Shown: in pieces, positions 7,279 through 14,343 of the stretch
Numbering within the stretch: the first letter of the stretch is position 1
Layout: each line of letters opens with the position of its first letter
Assembly (NCBI GenBank): GCA_900547645.1
Contig: URHP01000016.1
Coordinates: 1-25,655, forward strand
Direction: 5' to 3'
Origin: an uncultured Eubacteriales bacterium
GTDB lineage: Bacteria > Bacillota > Clostridia > Christensenellales > Borkfalkiaceae
Length of the DNA: 25,655 nucleotides
Translations under genes and position numbers: made by a program
Notes under the pieces: model-generated
What the model was told of the DNA's origin: nothing
Databases searched by the model: none
What the model saw: the letters and a program-made list of their open reading frames with translations, nothing else

Positions 7279-7692
7279 TCATCTCTTGGAGAACTGAGGA
7301 GCGCGGCGTGCCTTTTTGAGGCCGTACTTTTTGCGCTCCTTGACGCGGGGATCGCGCGTCAGGAAGCCCGCCTTTTTGAGTGCGGGACGGGTTTCGGGCT
7401 CAGCCTGCAGCAATGCGCGCGCAATGCCGAGACGGATGGCGCCCGCCTGACCGGTGTAACCGCCGCCGATCACGTTGACGAACACGTCGTACTTGCCTTC
7501 CGCCGAAACTTCCGCAAGGGGCTGCTTGACCACGAACTGGTTGGTGCCCATCGGGAAATAGTCCTCGAGCGCGCGGTCGTTGATGACGATGGCGCCGCTT
7601 CCCGAGGGAATGAGCCTGACGCGGGCGATCGCCTTTTTGCGGCGTCCCGTGCCCCAGAACTGCAATTTCTTCTTCGCGTTTGCCTTAGCCAT
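7279..7692 (-). CDS. rpsI: 30S ribosomal protein S9
   Basis: This 137-residue protein is ribosomal protein S9 of the small subunit. It shows the family hallmarks: [14 protein letters not shown] near the N-terminus, [19 protein letters not shown] in the middle and the basic tail [17 protein letters not shown], whose terminal Lys-Arg reaches the ribosomal P site in known structures. Length is normal. It starts 14 bases after the rplM stop with a GAGGTGAGG SD, the conserved rplM-rpsI pair. A bidirectional terminator follows directly. Confidence 0.98.
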   Translation of the reverse strand: MAKANAKKKLQFWGTGRRKKAIARVRLIPSGSGAIVINDRALEDYFPMGTNQFVVKQPLAEVSAEGKYDVFVNVIGGGYTGQAGAIRLGIARALLQAEPETRPALKKAGFLTRDPRVKERKKYGLKKARRAPQFSKR

Positions 7693-7706
7693 ATGCTTAC
7701 CTCACC

Positions 7707-8138
7707 TCAGAAAATTTTGAGCGCTTCGGGTTTCTGCGCCGCGTGGTTGTGCTCCGCGCCCTTGTACACGCGAAGTTTTTTGATCATCTGTCTGCCGAGG
7801 GAGTTCTTGGGAAGCATGCCGCGCACCGCCTCGTAGACGGCGAGGTCGCTCCGCTCCGCCATCAGCTTGCCGTAGGAAACTTCCTTCAGCCCGCCGATAT
7901 AGCCCGTGTGATAACGGTAGAACTTGTTTTCCAGCTTCTTACCCGTGAGAAGCACCTTGTCGCTGTTGAGAATGATGACGAAATCGCCCGTATCCACGTT
8001 GGGCGTGAACGTAGGCTTGTTTTTGCCGCGCAGAACGGAGGCGACTTTGGAAGCAAGTCTGCCGAGCGGGACGTTCGTCGCGTCGACGACGTACCACTTT
8101 CTTTCGACCGTCTGGGCGTTTGCCATGTAGGTTTTCAT
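7707..8138 (-). CDS. rplM: 50S ribosomal protein L13
   Basis: This 143-residue protein is ribosomal protein L13, an early-assembling large-subunit protein. Diagnostic segments are [52 protein letters not shown] and [17 protein letters not shown]. The ATG at 8138 ([14 protein letters not shown]) follows SD-like AAGGAG and GGAG; a frame extension of eight residues upstream lacks an SD. It is the first gene of the rplM-rpsI operon. A near-consensus promoter and a structured leader of about 110 bases precede it, which may hold an autoregulatory site. Confidence 0.98.
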   Translation of the reverse strand: MKTYMANAQTVERKWYVVDATNVPLGRLASKVASVLRGKNKPTFTPNVDTGDFVIILNSDKVLLTGKKLENKFYRYHTGYIGGLKEVSYGKLMAERSDLAVYEAVRGMLPKNSLGRQMIKKLRVYKGAEHNHAAQKPEALKIF

Positions 8139-8250
8139 AAGTCTCCGACTCCTTGATTGCAATACCTTCCGAAATGCTTCGGAACCGCTCTCGGGCGATC
8201 CGCAAAACGAGGAAGCGGACGGGGAAAAGCCCCCTTTCCGACCGATTACC
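8139..8250 (-). promoter_or_regulatory. Structured 5' leader of rplM-rpsI, possible L13 leader
   Basis: Between promoter and start codon the RNA can form at least two local hairpins: 8216-8240 (CGGA/TCCG enclosing GGGG/CCCC) and 8167-8184 (a perfect 7-bp stem TTCCGAA/TTCGGAA with a 4-nt loop). Firmicutes rplM mRNAs often carry a regulatory L13 leader. I have not matched this to the published consensus, so the class is inferred from position and structure only. Confidence 0.45.
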
Positions 8251-8255
8251 TCATC

Positions 8256-8284
8256 ATTATAGGCTTTCCGAAAAATTCCGTCAA
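8256..8284 (-). promoter_or_regulatory. Strong promoter of the rplM-rpsI operon
   Basis: Minus strand: TTGACG (8284-8279), 17-base spacer, TATAAT (8261-8256). Confidence 0.9.
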
Positions 8285-8354
8285 GCTGTTTTGCATGACG
8301 AAAACAAGTTTTTTTCGGAAATACAAAAAATTTTTCCCGCCCGCAAATAATGAC

Positions 8355-8392
8355 AAAAATCCCCCGCAGACAGGGATCGCGGGGGATTTTTT
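8355..8392. terminator. Bidirectional terminator downstream of the Maa-like gene
   Basis: AAAAATCCCCCGC (8355-8367) pairs with GCGGGGGATTTTT (8379-8391), with an 11-base loop. A T run follows in both directions. On the minus strand it ends the acetyltransferase transcript whose stop is at 8400. Confidence 0.9.
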
Positions 8393-8399
8393 GCCTTTT

Positions 8400-8966
8400 T
8401 CAACGCTTGCGCGGCGGGAGTTTTTTTACCACGCGGGCGGGGTTGCCGACGGCGAGGCTGTCGGACGGAATATCCTTGACGACCACGCTGCCGCCGCCGA
8501 TGACGACGTTCGAGCCGATCGTCACGCCGGGCATCACTTTGACGCCGCCGCCGATCCAGACGTCGTCCCCCACCGTGATGGGATAGCCGCGCTCCACGCC
8601 CGTTGCCCGCAGGTCGGCCTCCAGCGGATGATTGACCGAATAAAACCCGCATTGGGGCGCAATGTACACGTTGTTGCCGAACGTGATGGGCGCCACGTCC
8701 AGAAACACGCAGTCGTAATTGATGAACAGATGATCGCCCGCATGCATGTTGAATCCGTAATCGATGCGGATATTCTTTTCAACGAGGGGCTCCGCGCCGA
8801 GGGAACCGAACAGCTCGCGCAGGATCTTTTCGCGGCGCTCCGTCTCGGTGCGCTTTGTCTCGTTGTACTCGTCGCACAGCTCCACCGCACGCACGTGCGC
8901 CTGCCGCACTTCGGGATCGCCGTAATCGTACGACTCTCCCGCCATGAGTTTTTCAAGTTCCGTCAT
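8400..8966 (-). CDS. Maltose O-acetyltransferase-like enzyme (Maa family)
   Basis: This 188-residue protein has the N-terminal Mac domain (ELEKLMAGESYDYGDPE, about residues 3-55) and a left-handed beta-helix of hexapeptide repeats, with catalytic His113 in VNHPLE. Maa enzymes acetylate maltose or glucose from acetyl-CoA; this one's sugar is not known. Ends such as VVKDIPSDSLAVGNPARVVKKL are typical. An AAAGGAG SD lies seven bases before the ATG at 8966. It follows alaS by 120 bases on the same strand without a clear terminator between, so it may be read from the alaS promoter. It differs from the LacA-type paralogue at 1826-2428 in having a full Mac domain. Confidence 0.92.
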   Translation of the reverse strand: MTELEKLMAGESYDYGDPEVRQAHVRAVELCDEYNETKRTETERREKILRELFGSLGAEPLVEKNIRIDYGFNMHAGDHLFINYDCVFLDVAPITFGNNVYIAPQCGFYSVNHPLEADLRATGVERGYPITVGDDVWIGGGVKVMPGVTIGSNVVIGGGSVVVKDIPSDSLAVGNPARVVKKLPPRKR

Positions 8967-9086
8967 ATCTTGCTCCTTTGTGCCGGCAAAAACGTACCGC
9001 GGTCAGCGCAGGGCGCATGCCGCGGCACATTTTCCTTAAGATCACGGGAATTCATTTCGTCCGTCCGAAAGGAATTTCGTGAACCG

Positions 9087-10904
9087 TTACTCCAATATCG
9101 CCTTGATCCTTCTGACGCCCGACGAGGAGGACTGCTCCTTGACGATCTTGAAACGCCCGAGTTCTCCCGTATGCGCAACGTGAGGTCCGCCGCACATCTC
9201 CTTGGAAAATTCGCCGATGGAATAGGTCTTGACGACGTCGCCGTATTTGGAATCGAACACGCCCACGAAATGCTGCGCGCGCGCCTCGTCCAGCGACATT
9301 TCCCTGTAGACGACGGGGAGGTCTTCCGCGATCTTCTCGTTCACGAGATCTTCGACCGCCTTCACTTCCTCGGGCGTCATGGCGCGCGGGAAATTGAAGT
9401 CGAAGCGCATGCGTTCGTCCGTAATGTTGCTGCCCTTCTGGTTGACATCGGGCGAAAGCACGGTTTTGAGCGCCGCGTTCAGAAGATGCGTTGCCGTGTG
9501 ATATTTGATCGCCTGCTGCGAATGGCTCTCCAGCCCGCCCTTGGCTTCGCCCGCGTGGACGTCGCCGCGGCTCTTTTCCTGATGCTCGCGAAACGCCGCG
9601 TCAAAGCCCGCCTTGTCCACCGCAAGTCCGCGCTCTGCCGCCATCTCCTCGGTCAGCTCGAGCGGAAACCCGTAGGTATCGTACAGGCGGAACGCCTGCT
9701 TGCCGCCGATGACCGTCTCGGGAACATAGGCGGGATCCTTCTGCGCCATGAACGCGTTTTTGCGCGCGATCCCCGCAACGCACTTTTCAAATTCCGCCAT
9801 GCCCTTTTCGAGCATCGTCTCGAAGCGGTCGGCCTCCTTTTTGATCTCGTCCAGGATATAGTCCTTTTTCTCGCTGAGGAGCGGATAGGCCTCGCCGTAG
9901 ACCTCGTCGATGAACACTTCCGCAACGGCGCGCATAGTGGCTGCGGGCTCGACGCCCAGCTGACGGCAATAGCGGATGGCGCGGCGCATGAGACGGCGCA
10001 GGATATAGCCCGCCCCCGTGTTGGAGGGGAGAATGCCGTTGACGTCGCCGATCAGCATGACCGTGGTGCGGGTATGGTCGGCGACGATGCGCATTGCCTT
10101 GCGCGCGCTCTCGTCCGCGTCGTACTGCTTTCCCGTGAGCGCTTCGAGCTTTGCGACCGCGCCCGCGAACAGGTCGGTCTTGTAGCCGTCGTGCAGCCCG
10201 TTGAGAAAGAGCAGCATGCGGTCGAGTCCGAAGCCCGTATCGACGTTCTTGTTTTCGAGCGGGACGTAGCCGTCTTCCGTCTTGCGGTACTGCATGTACA
10301 CGTCGTTCCCGATCTCGACGTAATCGTCGGGGAAGACGGGATCCGCCTTTTCGGGATCGATGGGATAGAACCACTCGTTGTCGGGACCGCAGGGCGTGCC
10401 GACGGTGCCCTCGAGCTCCCACCAGTTGTCCGACTTGGGAAGATAGAAGATATGCTCTTCCCGGATGCCGAGCGCCTTCAGAAGGCTCGCCGTCTCCTCG
10501 TCGCGCGGGGCGGCGTCGTTGCCCTCGAACACGGTGGAACACAGCTTGTCCCCGTCCAGCCCGTACACCTTGGTGAGGATCTCGTACGTCCAGGCAGTCT
10601 TTTCCTTTTTGAAATAGTCGCCGAGCGACCAGTTGCCCATCATCTCGAAGAAGGTGAAATGCGACGCGTCGCCCACCGATTCGATGTCCACCGTCCGGAC
10701 GCATCCCTGCACGTTGCACAGGCGCTTGCCGAGGGGGTGCGGCTTTCCGAGCAGGTAGGGCATGAGGGGCTGCATGCCCGCCACGTTGAACATGACGCCC
10801 GTCGTCCCGTCGCCGATCAGGGATACCGCGCCCACGTTGACGTGTCCCTTGCTCTCATAAAATTTCAGCCAGCTCTCGCGGAGCTGTTTGGAAGTGATTT
10901 TCAT
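9087..10904 (-). CDS. alaS: Alanyl-tRNA synthetase, short form lacking the C-Ala domain
   Basis: This 605-residue enzyme charges tRNA-Ala. The class II catalytic core is visible in VAGMQPLMPYLLGKPHP and FFEMMGNWSLGDYFKK (about 41-100) and in the GFGLDR motif. An editing domain carries the zinc-binding set HTATH (His469, His473) and CGGPH (Cys571, His575), which in known AlaRS clears mischarged Ser or Gly. The protein stops just after it (GVRRIKAILE), whereas typical bacterial AlaRS is about 870 residues and ends with a C-Ala/DHHA1 domain. No remnant of that domain lies downstream in any frame, so this is a short lineage form rather than a recent truncation. The GKPHPLGKRL wording resembles short AlaRS of reduced bacteria. 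The ATG at 10904 follows an AGAGG site and the gene's own promoter. Confidence 0.95.
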   Translation of the reverse strand: MKITSKQLRESWLKFYESKGHVNVGAVSLIGDGTTGVMFNVAGMQPLMPYLLGKPHPLGKRLCNVQGCVRTVDIESVGDASHFTFFEMMGNWSLGDYFKKEKTAWTYEILTKVYGLDGDKLCSTVFEGNDAAPRDEETASLLKALGIREEHIFYLPKSDNWWELEGTVGTPCGPDNEWFYPIDPEKADPVFPDDYVEIGNDVYMQYRKTEDGYVPLENKNVDTGFGLDRMLLFLNGLHDGYKTDLFAGAVAKLEALTGKQYDADESARKAMRIVADHTRTTVMLIGDVNGILPSNTGAGYILRRLMRRAIRYCRQLGVEPAATMRAVAEVFIDEVYGEAYPLLSEKKDYILDEIKKEADRFETMLEKGMAEFEKCVAGIARKNAFMAQKDPAYVPETVIGGKQAFRLYDTYGFPLELTEEMAAERGLAVDKAGFDAAFREHQEKSRGDVHAGEAKGGLESHSQQAIKYHTATHLLNAALKTVLSPDVNQKGSNITDERMRFDFNFPRAMTPEEVKAVEDLVNEKIAEDLPVVYREMSLDEARAQHFVGVFDSKYGDVVKTYSIGEFSKEMCGGPHVAHTGELGRFKIVKEQSSSSGVRRIKAILE

Positions 10905-10935
10905 TGCCGGATAACCTCTTGTTTCGATCGAAGTC

Positions 10936-10964
10936 ATTTTACTTTGCAAATCGGAAATTGTCAA
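10936..10964 (-). promoter_or_regulatory. Consensus promoter for alaS
   Basis: Minus strand: TTGACA (10964-10959), 17-base spacer, TAAAAT (10941-10936), wholly inside the 66-base gap between cysS and alaS. alaS can therefore be expressed when the upstream T-box terminates. Confidence 0.88.
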
Positions 10965-10970
10965 ACGATT

Positions 10971-12359
10971 TTATCCGATCCGCGTAAGCTCATAGCCGTC
11001 CTTTGTATCCTTGACGGCATAGCCCATCGCCTTCAGCTGCTCGCGCAGTTCGTCCGAGCGCGCCCAATTTTTCTGTGCGCGCGCCGCCTTGCGCTCTTCG
11101 GCGACCGCGATGACCTCGGCGGGGACCTCCTCCGTCTTGACGTACTTTGCGCGGTACGCCGCGGGATCCTGCTTGAACAGCCCCAGCAGCGCGTACGTTT
11201 TGCGGATCTGATCGGTCATGCGGCGGGCGCGCGCGTCGCCCGCGTCCAAAAGGCGCGCGACTTCCTTGAAATACCCGAACAGATCGGCCAGCGCGAGCGC
11301 CGTGTTGAAGTCGTCCTCCATCGCCGCGTCAAACCGTTCGTCGATCTCCGCTTCCCCGCCCTGCCCGCCGGGGAACGCCTGTTCCGCCCGCTCGATCAGG
11401 GCGTAAAAGCGCGCGACGTGCGCCTCCGCCGCGGGAAACAGATCGTCCGTAATGTTGACGTCGCCGCGGTAGTTGGAGGAGAGCAGCGCAAACTTGAGCG
11501 CGTCGGGCGAATACCTGTCCATGAGGTCGTCCAGAAGCAGACTGTTCCCCAGGGACTTGCTCATCTTCTGCCCGTTCACCTTGATGAGCCCGTTGTGCAT
11601 CCAATATTTCACGAACCGCTTGCCCGTGAGCGCCTCGCTCTGGGCGATCTCGTTTTCGTGGTGCGGAAAGATGAGGTCCCTGCCGCCGCCGTGAATGTCG
11701 ATCCGGTCGCCGAACGCGGCGCGGATCATCGCCGAACATTCGATATGCCAGCCCGGCCTGCCCTTCCCCCACGGGGAATCCCAGCTGATCTCCCCTTCCT
11801 TTGCCGCCTTCCACAGCGCAAAGTCATAGGGGTGTCTCTTTTCGCTGTCGTTTTCGACGCGCACGCCGTCGAGCATGTCTTCCTTGTCCCTGCCCGAGAG
11901 CTGCCCGTAGGCGGGAAAGGCGTCCACGTCGAAATAGACGTCGCCGTTCGCCGCGGGATAGGCGTGTCCGTTTTCGATCAGTCCCCCGATAAAGGAAATG
12001 ATATTGCCGATGTTTTCCGTCGCTTTGAGCCAGATGGTCGGCTCGCCCACGTCGGCGCGCTTCATGGCGGCGTCGATCTTCGCGATCATCATTTTCGCAT
12101 ACTCATCGGCGGGGATGCCCGTCTCCCGGGAGCGGGCGATGATCTTGTCGTCCACGTCGGTATAATTGCGGGCGTACGTGACTTCGTATCCCTTCTTTTC
12201 GAGAAATTTACGGAAAATATCGTACAGGATCGCCTGAAAGGCATGTCCGATATGCGCCTCGCCCGATACCGTGATGCCGCAGGCGTACATCTTCACCTTG
12301 CCCGCCTCCAGCGGCACGAATTCTTCCTTGCGTCTTGTCAGCGTGTTATAGATCTTCAT
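10971..12359 (-). CDS. cysS: Cysteinyl-tRNA synthetase
   Basis: This 462-residue class I synthetase charges tRNA-Cys. The signature HIGH is at 36-39 and KMSKS at 265-269. The zinc site that selects cysteine is Cys27, Cys208, His233 and Glu237, matching the known ligands of the E. coli enzyme. Length is normal. The first motif reads YACGITVSGEAHIGH, departing from the usual CGPTVYD wording but keeping the key residues. The ATG at 12359 has TGAGG upstream; a TTG two codons earlier is less likely. It starts 9 bases after the cysE stop, so it is co-transcribed and possibly translationally coupled. The operon is headed by a cysteine T-box. Confidence 0.97.
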   Translation of the reverse strand: MKIYNTLTRRKEEFVPLEAGKVKMYACGITVSGEAHIGHAFQAILYDIFRKFLEKKGYEVTYARNYTDVDDKIIARSRETGIPADEYAKMMIAKIDAAMKRADVGEPTIWLKATENIGNIISFIGGLIENGHAYPAANGDVYFDVDAFPAYGQLSGRDKEDMLDGVRVENDSEKRHPYDFALWKAAKEGEISWDSPWGKGRPGWHIECSAMIRAAFGDRIDIHGGGRDLIFPHHENEIAQSEALTGKRFVKYWMHNGLIKVNGQKMSKSLGNSLLLDDLMDRYSPDALKFALLSSNYRGDVNITDDLFPAAEAHVARFYALIERAEQAFPGGQGGEAEIDERFDAAMEDDFNTALALADLFGYFKEVARLLDAGDARARRMTDQIRKTYALLGLFKQDPAAYRAKYVKTEEVPAEVIAVAEERKAARAQKNWARSDELREQLKAMGYAVKDTKDGYELTRIG

Positions 12360-12368
12360 AATCAAACC

Positions 12369-13055
12369 TCATGCTTCTTCGTCTTTCCGGACGCCCTTTG
12401 CGGCGTCTTCGTCCCGCGAAAGGCGGGAGCAGACCGTCTCGAGACGGTCCTCCAGCTCGTACACGCGCTCGCGGAGCGCGCACACTTCCCTGAGGATGGG
12501 ATCGTCCTTTTCGGGCAGCAGATCCTGCGTCTTTTCCCCGTTGATGCGCACCACGCGCCCCGGAACGCCCACGACGGTGGCAAAGGGCGGGACCTCTTTC
12601 AGCACGACCGCGCCCGCGCCGATGCGCGCGCCCTCCCCCACGGTGAACCCGCCGAGCACCTTTGCCCCGCAGGAGATGACGGCGTTCTTCCGGATGGTCG
12701 GATGGCGCTTGCCCTTTTCCTTGCCCGTGCCGCCCAGCGTCACGCCCTGGTAGATGACGACGCCCTCCTCCACTTCCGCCGTTTCGCCGATGACGACGCC
12801 CGCGCCGTGATCGATGAACACGCCCGCGGCGATCTTTGCGGCGGGATGGATCTCGATGCCCGTCAGAAATTTGGCGAACTGCGAGGTCATGCGCGCGAGG
12901 AGCTTCAGATGCATGCGATAGAGCCTGTTCGCCCAGCGGTGCCAGGAAAGCGCATGCACCCCCGAATAGGTGAGCCAGATCTCGAATTTGTTGCGCGCGG
13001 CGGGATCGTTCTTCTTTGCCGCCGCGATGTCCTTGCGAAGCCTTGAAAAAAACAA
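12369..13055 (-). CDS. cysE: Serine O-acetyltransferase
   Basis: This 228-residue enzyme makes O-acetylserine from serine and acetyl-CoA, the committed step of cysteine synthesis. An N-terminal helical domain (RLRKDIAAAKKNDPAARN ...) is followed by the left-handed beta-helix with GIEIHPAAKI (64-73), FIDHGAGVVIGE (80-91, His83) and GVTLGGTG, then GKRHPT (His118). The C-terminal 45 residues form a charged, probably coiled-coil helix. I place the start at a TTG (13055) because GGGGGAG lies just upstream and MFFSRLRKDI matches the usual N-terminus; an upstream ATG at 13148 would run into the riboswitch region. Coupling of cysE with cysS behind a Cys T-box ties cysteine supply and use to tRNA-Cys charging. 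Confidence 0.95.
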   Translation of the reverse strand: MFFSRLRKDIAAAKKNDPAARNKFEIWLTYSGVHALSWHRWANRLYRMHLKLLARMTSQFAKFLTGIEIHPAAKIAAGVFIDHGAGVVIGETAEVEEGVVIYQGVTLGGTGKEKGKRHPTIRKNAVISCGAKVLGGFTVGEGARIGAGAVVLKEVPPFATVVGVPGRVVRINGEKTQDLLPEKDDPILREVCALRERVYELEDRLETVCSRLSRDEDAAKGVRKDEEA

Positions 13056-13156
13056 AATTTCTCCCCCTTTCCCGGGCGTGCGGATTTCCGCCGCCGGAGC
13101 CGTGTGTCTGAGGGCGGGAAACGATCCGATACTATCAGTGTATCGCACCCGCCGGG

Positions 13157-13406
13157 AAAAAGTGACGCGCCCTTACGAAACCGCAGGCTGTGCGGATTCG
13201 TAAAGGCGCGGTCTGCGCGGTTCCACTTTACTTCGGGACGGAGCGTCCCCTCGTTGCGTCCGATAACGGCGGACTGCCGCGGGCATTGCCCCGGCCTTAC
13301 CGAACGGGCGCACGTTCTTTTCGGCTGCAGGCGGCTTTCAGCATGCGCCGCCCTCTCTGAAGCAGTCGGGCAAAAGAAATTTTCCCGTTCTCGGCTGACG
13401 ATATTT
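13157..13406 (-). promoter_or_regulatory. T-box riboswitch sensing tRNA-Cys, upstream of cysE-cysS
   Basis: All parts of a T-box leader can be read on the minus strand. The base of stem I pairs 13384-13394 with 13300-13308, leaving a two-base GA bulge as in the K-turn. The specifier region reads GAACGTGCG, with codon TGC (Cys) at 13312-13310. AGAGAG is at 13358-13353. The T-box segment AAAGTGGAACCGCG lies in an antiterminator (13201-13230) that folds as UAAAG, a 7-base bulge UGGAACC, GCGC, loop AGACC, GCGC, CUUUA. The competing terminator pairs 13191-13209 with 13167-13185 (17 of 19) and ends in five T. The 416-base gap 13056-13471 also holds the promoter and, at 13056-13156, an untranslated stretch up to the cysE SD. 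Confidence 0.95.
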
Positions 13407-13412
13407 TCCGTT

Positions 13413-13442
13413 ATTTTACAATACCCGTCCCGCAAAAGTCAA
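13413..13442 (-). promoter_or_regulatory. Promoter of the T-box-cysE-cysS operon
   Basis: Minus strand: TTGACT (13442-13437), 18-base spacer, TAAAAT (13418-13413). Its -35 lies partly in the loop of a 9-bp inverted repeat (13429-13437 with 13446-13454). Confidence 0.75.
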
Positions 13443-13471
13443 GCGTTTTGCGGGCGGAGACGCCGCGGCAA

Positions 13472-14089
13472 TTATCGGATGGGCAGGTTGGTGATCCGGT
13501 ACTCCGCAAGGCAGGCGTCCCGCATCGTCGGATTGAAGATGCTGTTTTCGATCAGATAGCGCACCACGACGTCGCGCACCTCGTCGTCGCGGAATTCAAA
13601 ACCGGCGACGGCAAGCAGGTTGAGCACGTCCCGCCACTGCATGCCGCACACGAGCGCAAGCGCGAGGATGGTGTTCTTTTCGGGATACAGCCTGCCGCGG
13701 ACGATGCGCTCCCAGAAGCGCGGCTCGATCGCAAGTTTTTCGCCCGCGCCCTGCGCCGTCTCGCCGCAATGGCGCAGCGCCTCGGGCAAAAGGCGTGCAA
13801 ACGTGAGCTTGCGGAAGCGGTCGGAAATGCGATCGCGCAGCGAGGGAAACCCGAACGAAAACGTAAACGTCGTGTCGGCAAGGGTTTCCTTGAACTTTTG
13901 CAGCAGCGCGTCGCAGTCCTTCTGATGGCACAGCCGCATGCAGGAAGAATCGCGGCGGGCAACGTTTCCGTCCTGCGCGACATACAGCACGTCGGGCATG
14001 ACGTACCCCTCGATAGCGCTCAGGCGCACATAATCGGAATAGAGCGCGCAGAAATATTCGTCCAGCGCGCGGAGATATTCGGTCTTCAT
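13472..14089 (-). CDS. Helical cytoplasmic protein of unknown function with HTH-like C-terminus
   Basis: This 205-residue protein is not a family I can name. It has no signal peptide or membrane segment. The C-terminal 70 residues (PEKNTILALALVCGMQW ... LLAVAGFEF ... VVVRYLIENSIF ... RITNLPI) resemble a small helical, HTH-like module seen at the C-terminus of various Clostridia proteins, in which a conserved K-T-(V/I)-LALAL helix leads to an AG(F/Y) turn and a VRY(F/L)IE helix. That is pattern recall, not a search. The ATG at 14089 is six bases after a TATAAT box and has no SD, so the mRNA is probably leaderless. It is divergent from the DeoR-type regulator. No good terminator follows, so it may read into the T-box leader. 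Confidence 0.75.
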   Translation of the reverse strand: MKTEYLRALDEYFCALYSDYVRLSAIEGYVMPDVLYVAQDGNVARRDSSCMRLCHQKDCDALLQKFKETLADTTFTFSFGFPSLRDRISDRFRKLTFARLLPEALRHCGETAQGAGEKLAIEPRFWERIVRGRLYPEKNTILALALVCGMQWRDVLNLLAVAGFEFRDDEVRDVVVRYLIENSIFNPTMRDACLAEYRITNLPIR

Positions 14090-14095
14090 GCTGCG

Positions 14096-14125
14096 ATTAT
14101 ACCACACCCCGGCAGGAAAAGGCAA
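14096..14125 (-). promoter_or_regulatory. Extended -10 promoter giving a probable leaderless mRNA
   Basis: Minus strand: TTGCCT (14125-14120), 18-base spacer, TGG-TATAAT (-10 at 14101-14096). The usual start point, seven bases after the -10, is the A of the ATG at 14089. Confidence 0.75.
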
Positions 14126-14284
14126 GCGTTCTTTCGGGCGGGCGGCGCCTTTTGCAGCGGACGGATTCGGAAACATTGTGAATTATTTTTTCACGAAAAT
14201 TTATATTTGGTCAACTGTTTGAATAAAAATGACAATCAATCTTTTGATAACATAAAATAAATGAAAAAATACCGAAATATTCGC

Positions 14285-14313
14285 TTGCATTTTTTGAAAA
14301 AATCTGTTAAAAT
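14285..14313 (+). promoter_or_regulatory. Promoter of the DeoR-family regulator gene
   Basis: TTGCAT (14285-14290), 17-base spacer, TAAAAT (14308-14313). A short near-palindrome, CGAAATATTCG (14273-14283), touches the -35 and could be an operator. The surrounding sequence (about 14175-14335) is strikingly AT-rich. Confidence 0.8.
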
Positions 14314-14343
14314 TTTACATAGAAAAACTACGGAGGATCATAC

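Noticed and set aside
7128..7319. A 63-codon plus-strand open frame
   Set aside because: It reads through the bidirectional terminator at 7242-7274 into the 3' end of rpsI and lacks an SD.
9043..9081. Imperfect hairpin just after the alaS stop as a terminator
   Set aside because: The stem is broken by mismatches and no T run follows on the minus strand.
9087..9178. alaS as a frameshifted or recently truncated gene
   Set aside because: No C-Ala-like coding remains downstream in any frame and the reading frame ends cleanly after a typical domain boundary.
8157..13046. A plus-strand open frame of 1629 codons
   Set aside because: It is antisense to rplM's leader, the acetyltransferase, alaS, cysS and cysE, has no SD at its start, and reads as Arg/Val/His-rich low-information sequence. 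GC-rich third positions of the real genes keep the opposite frame open.
13429..13454. Inverted repeat after the 13472 gene as its terminator
   Set aside because: No T run follows on the minus strand, and it overlaps the -35 of the T-box promoter.
13104..14260. Plus-strand open frames across the T-box and the 13472 gene
   Set aside because: They run antisense through a base-paired riboswitch and a coding gene and have no SD.
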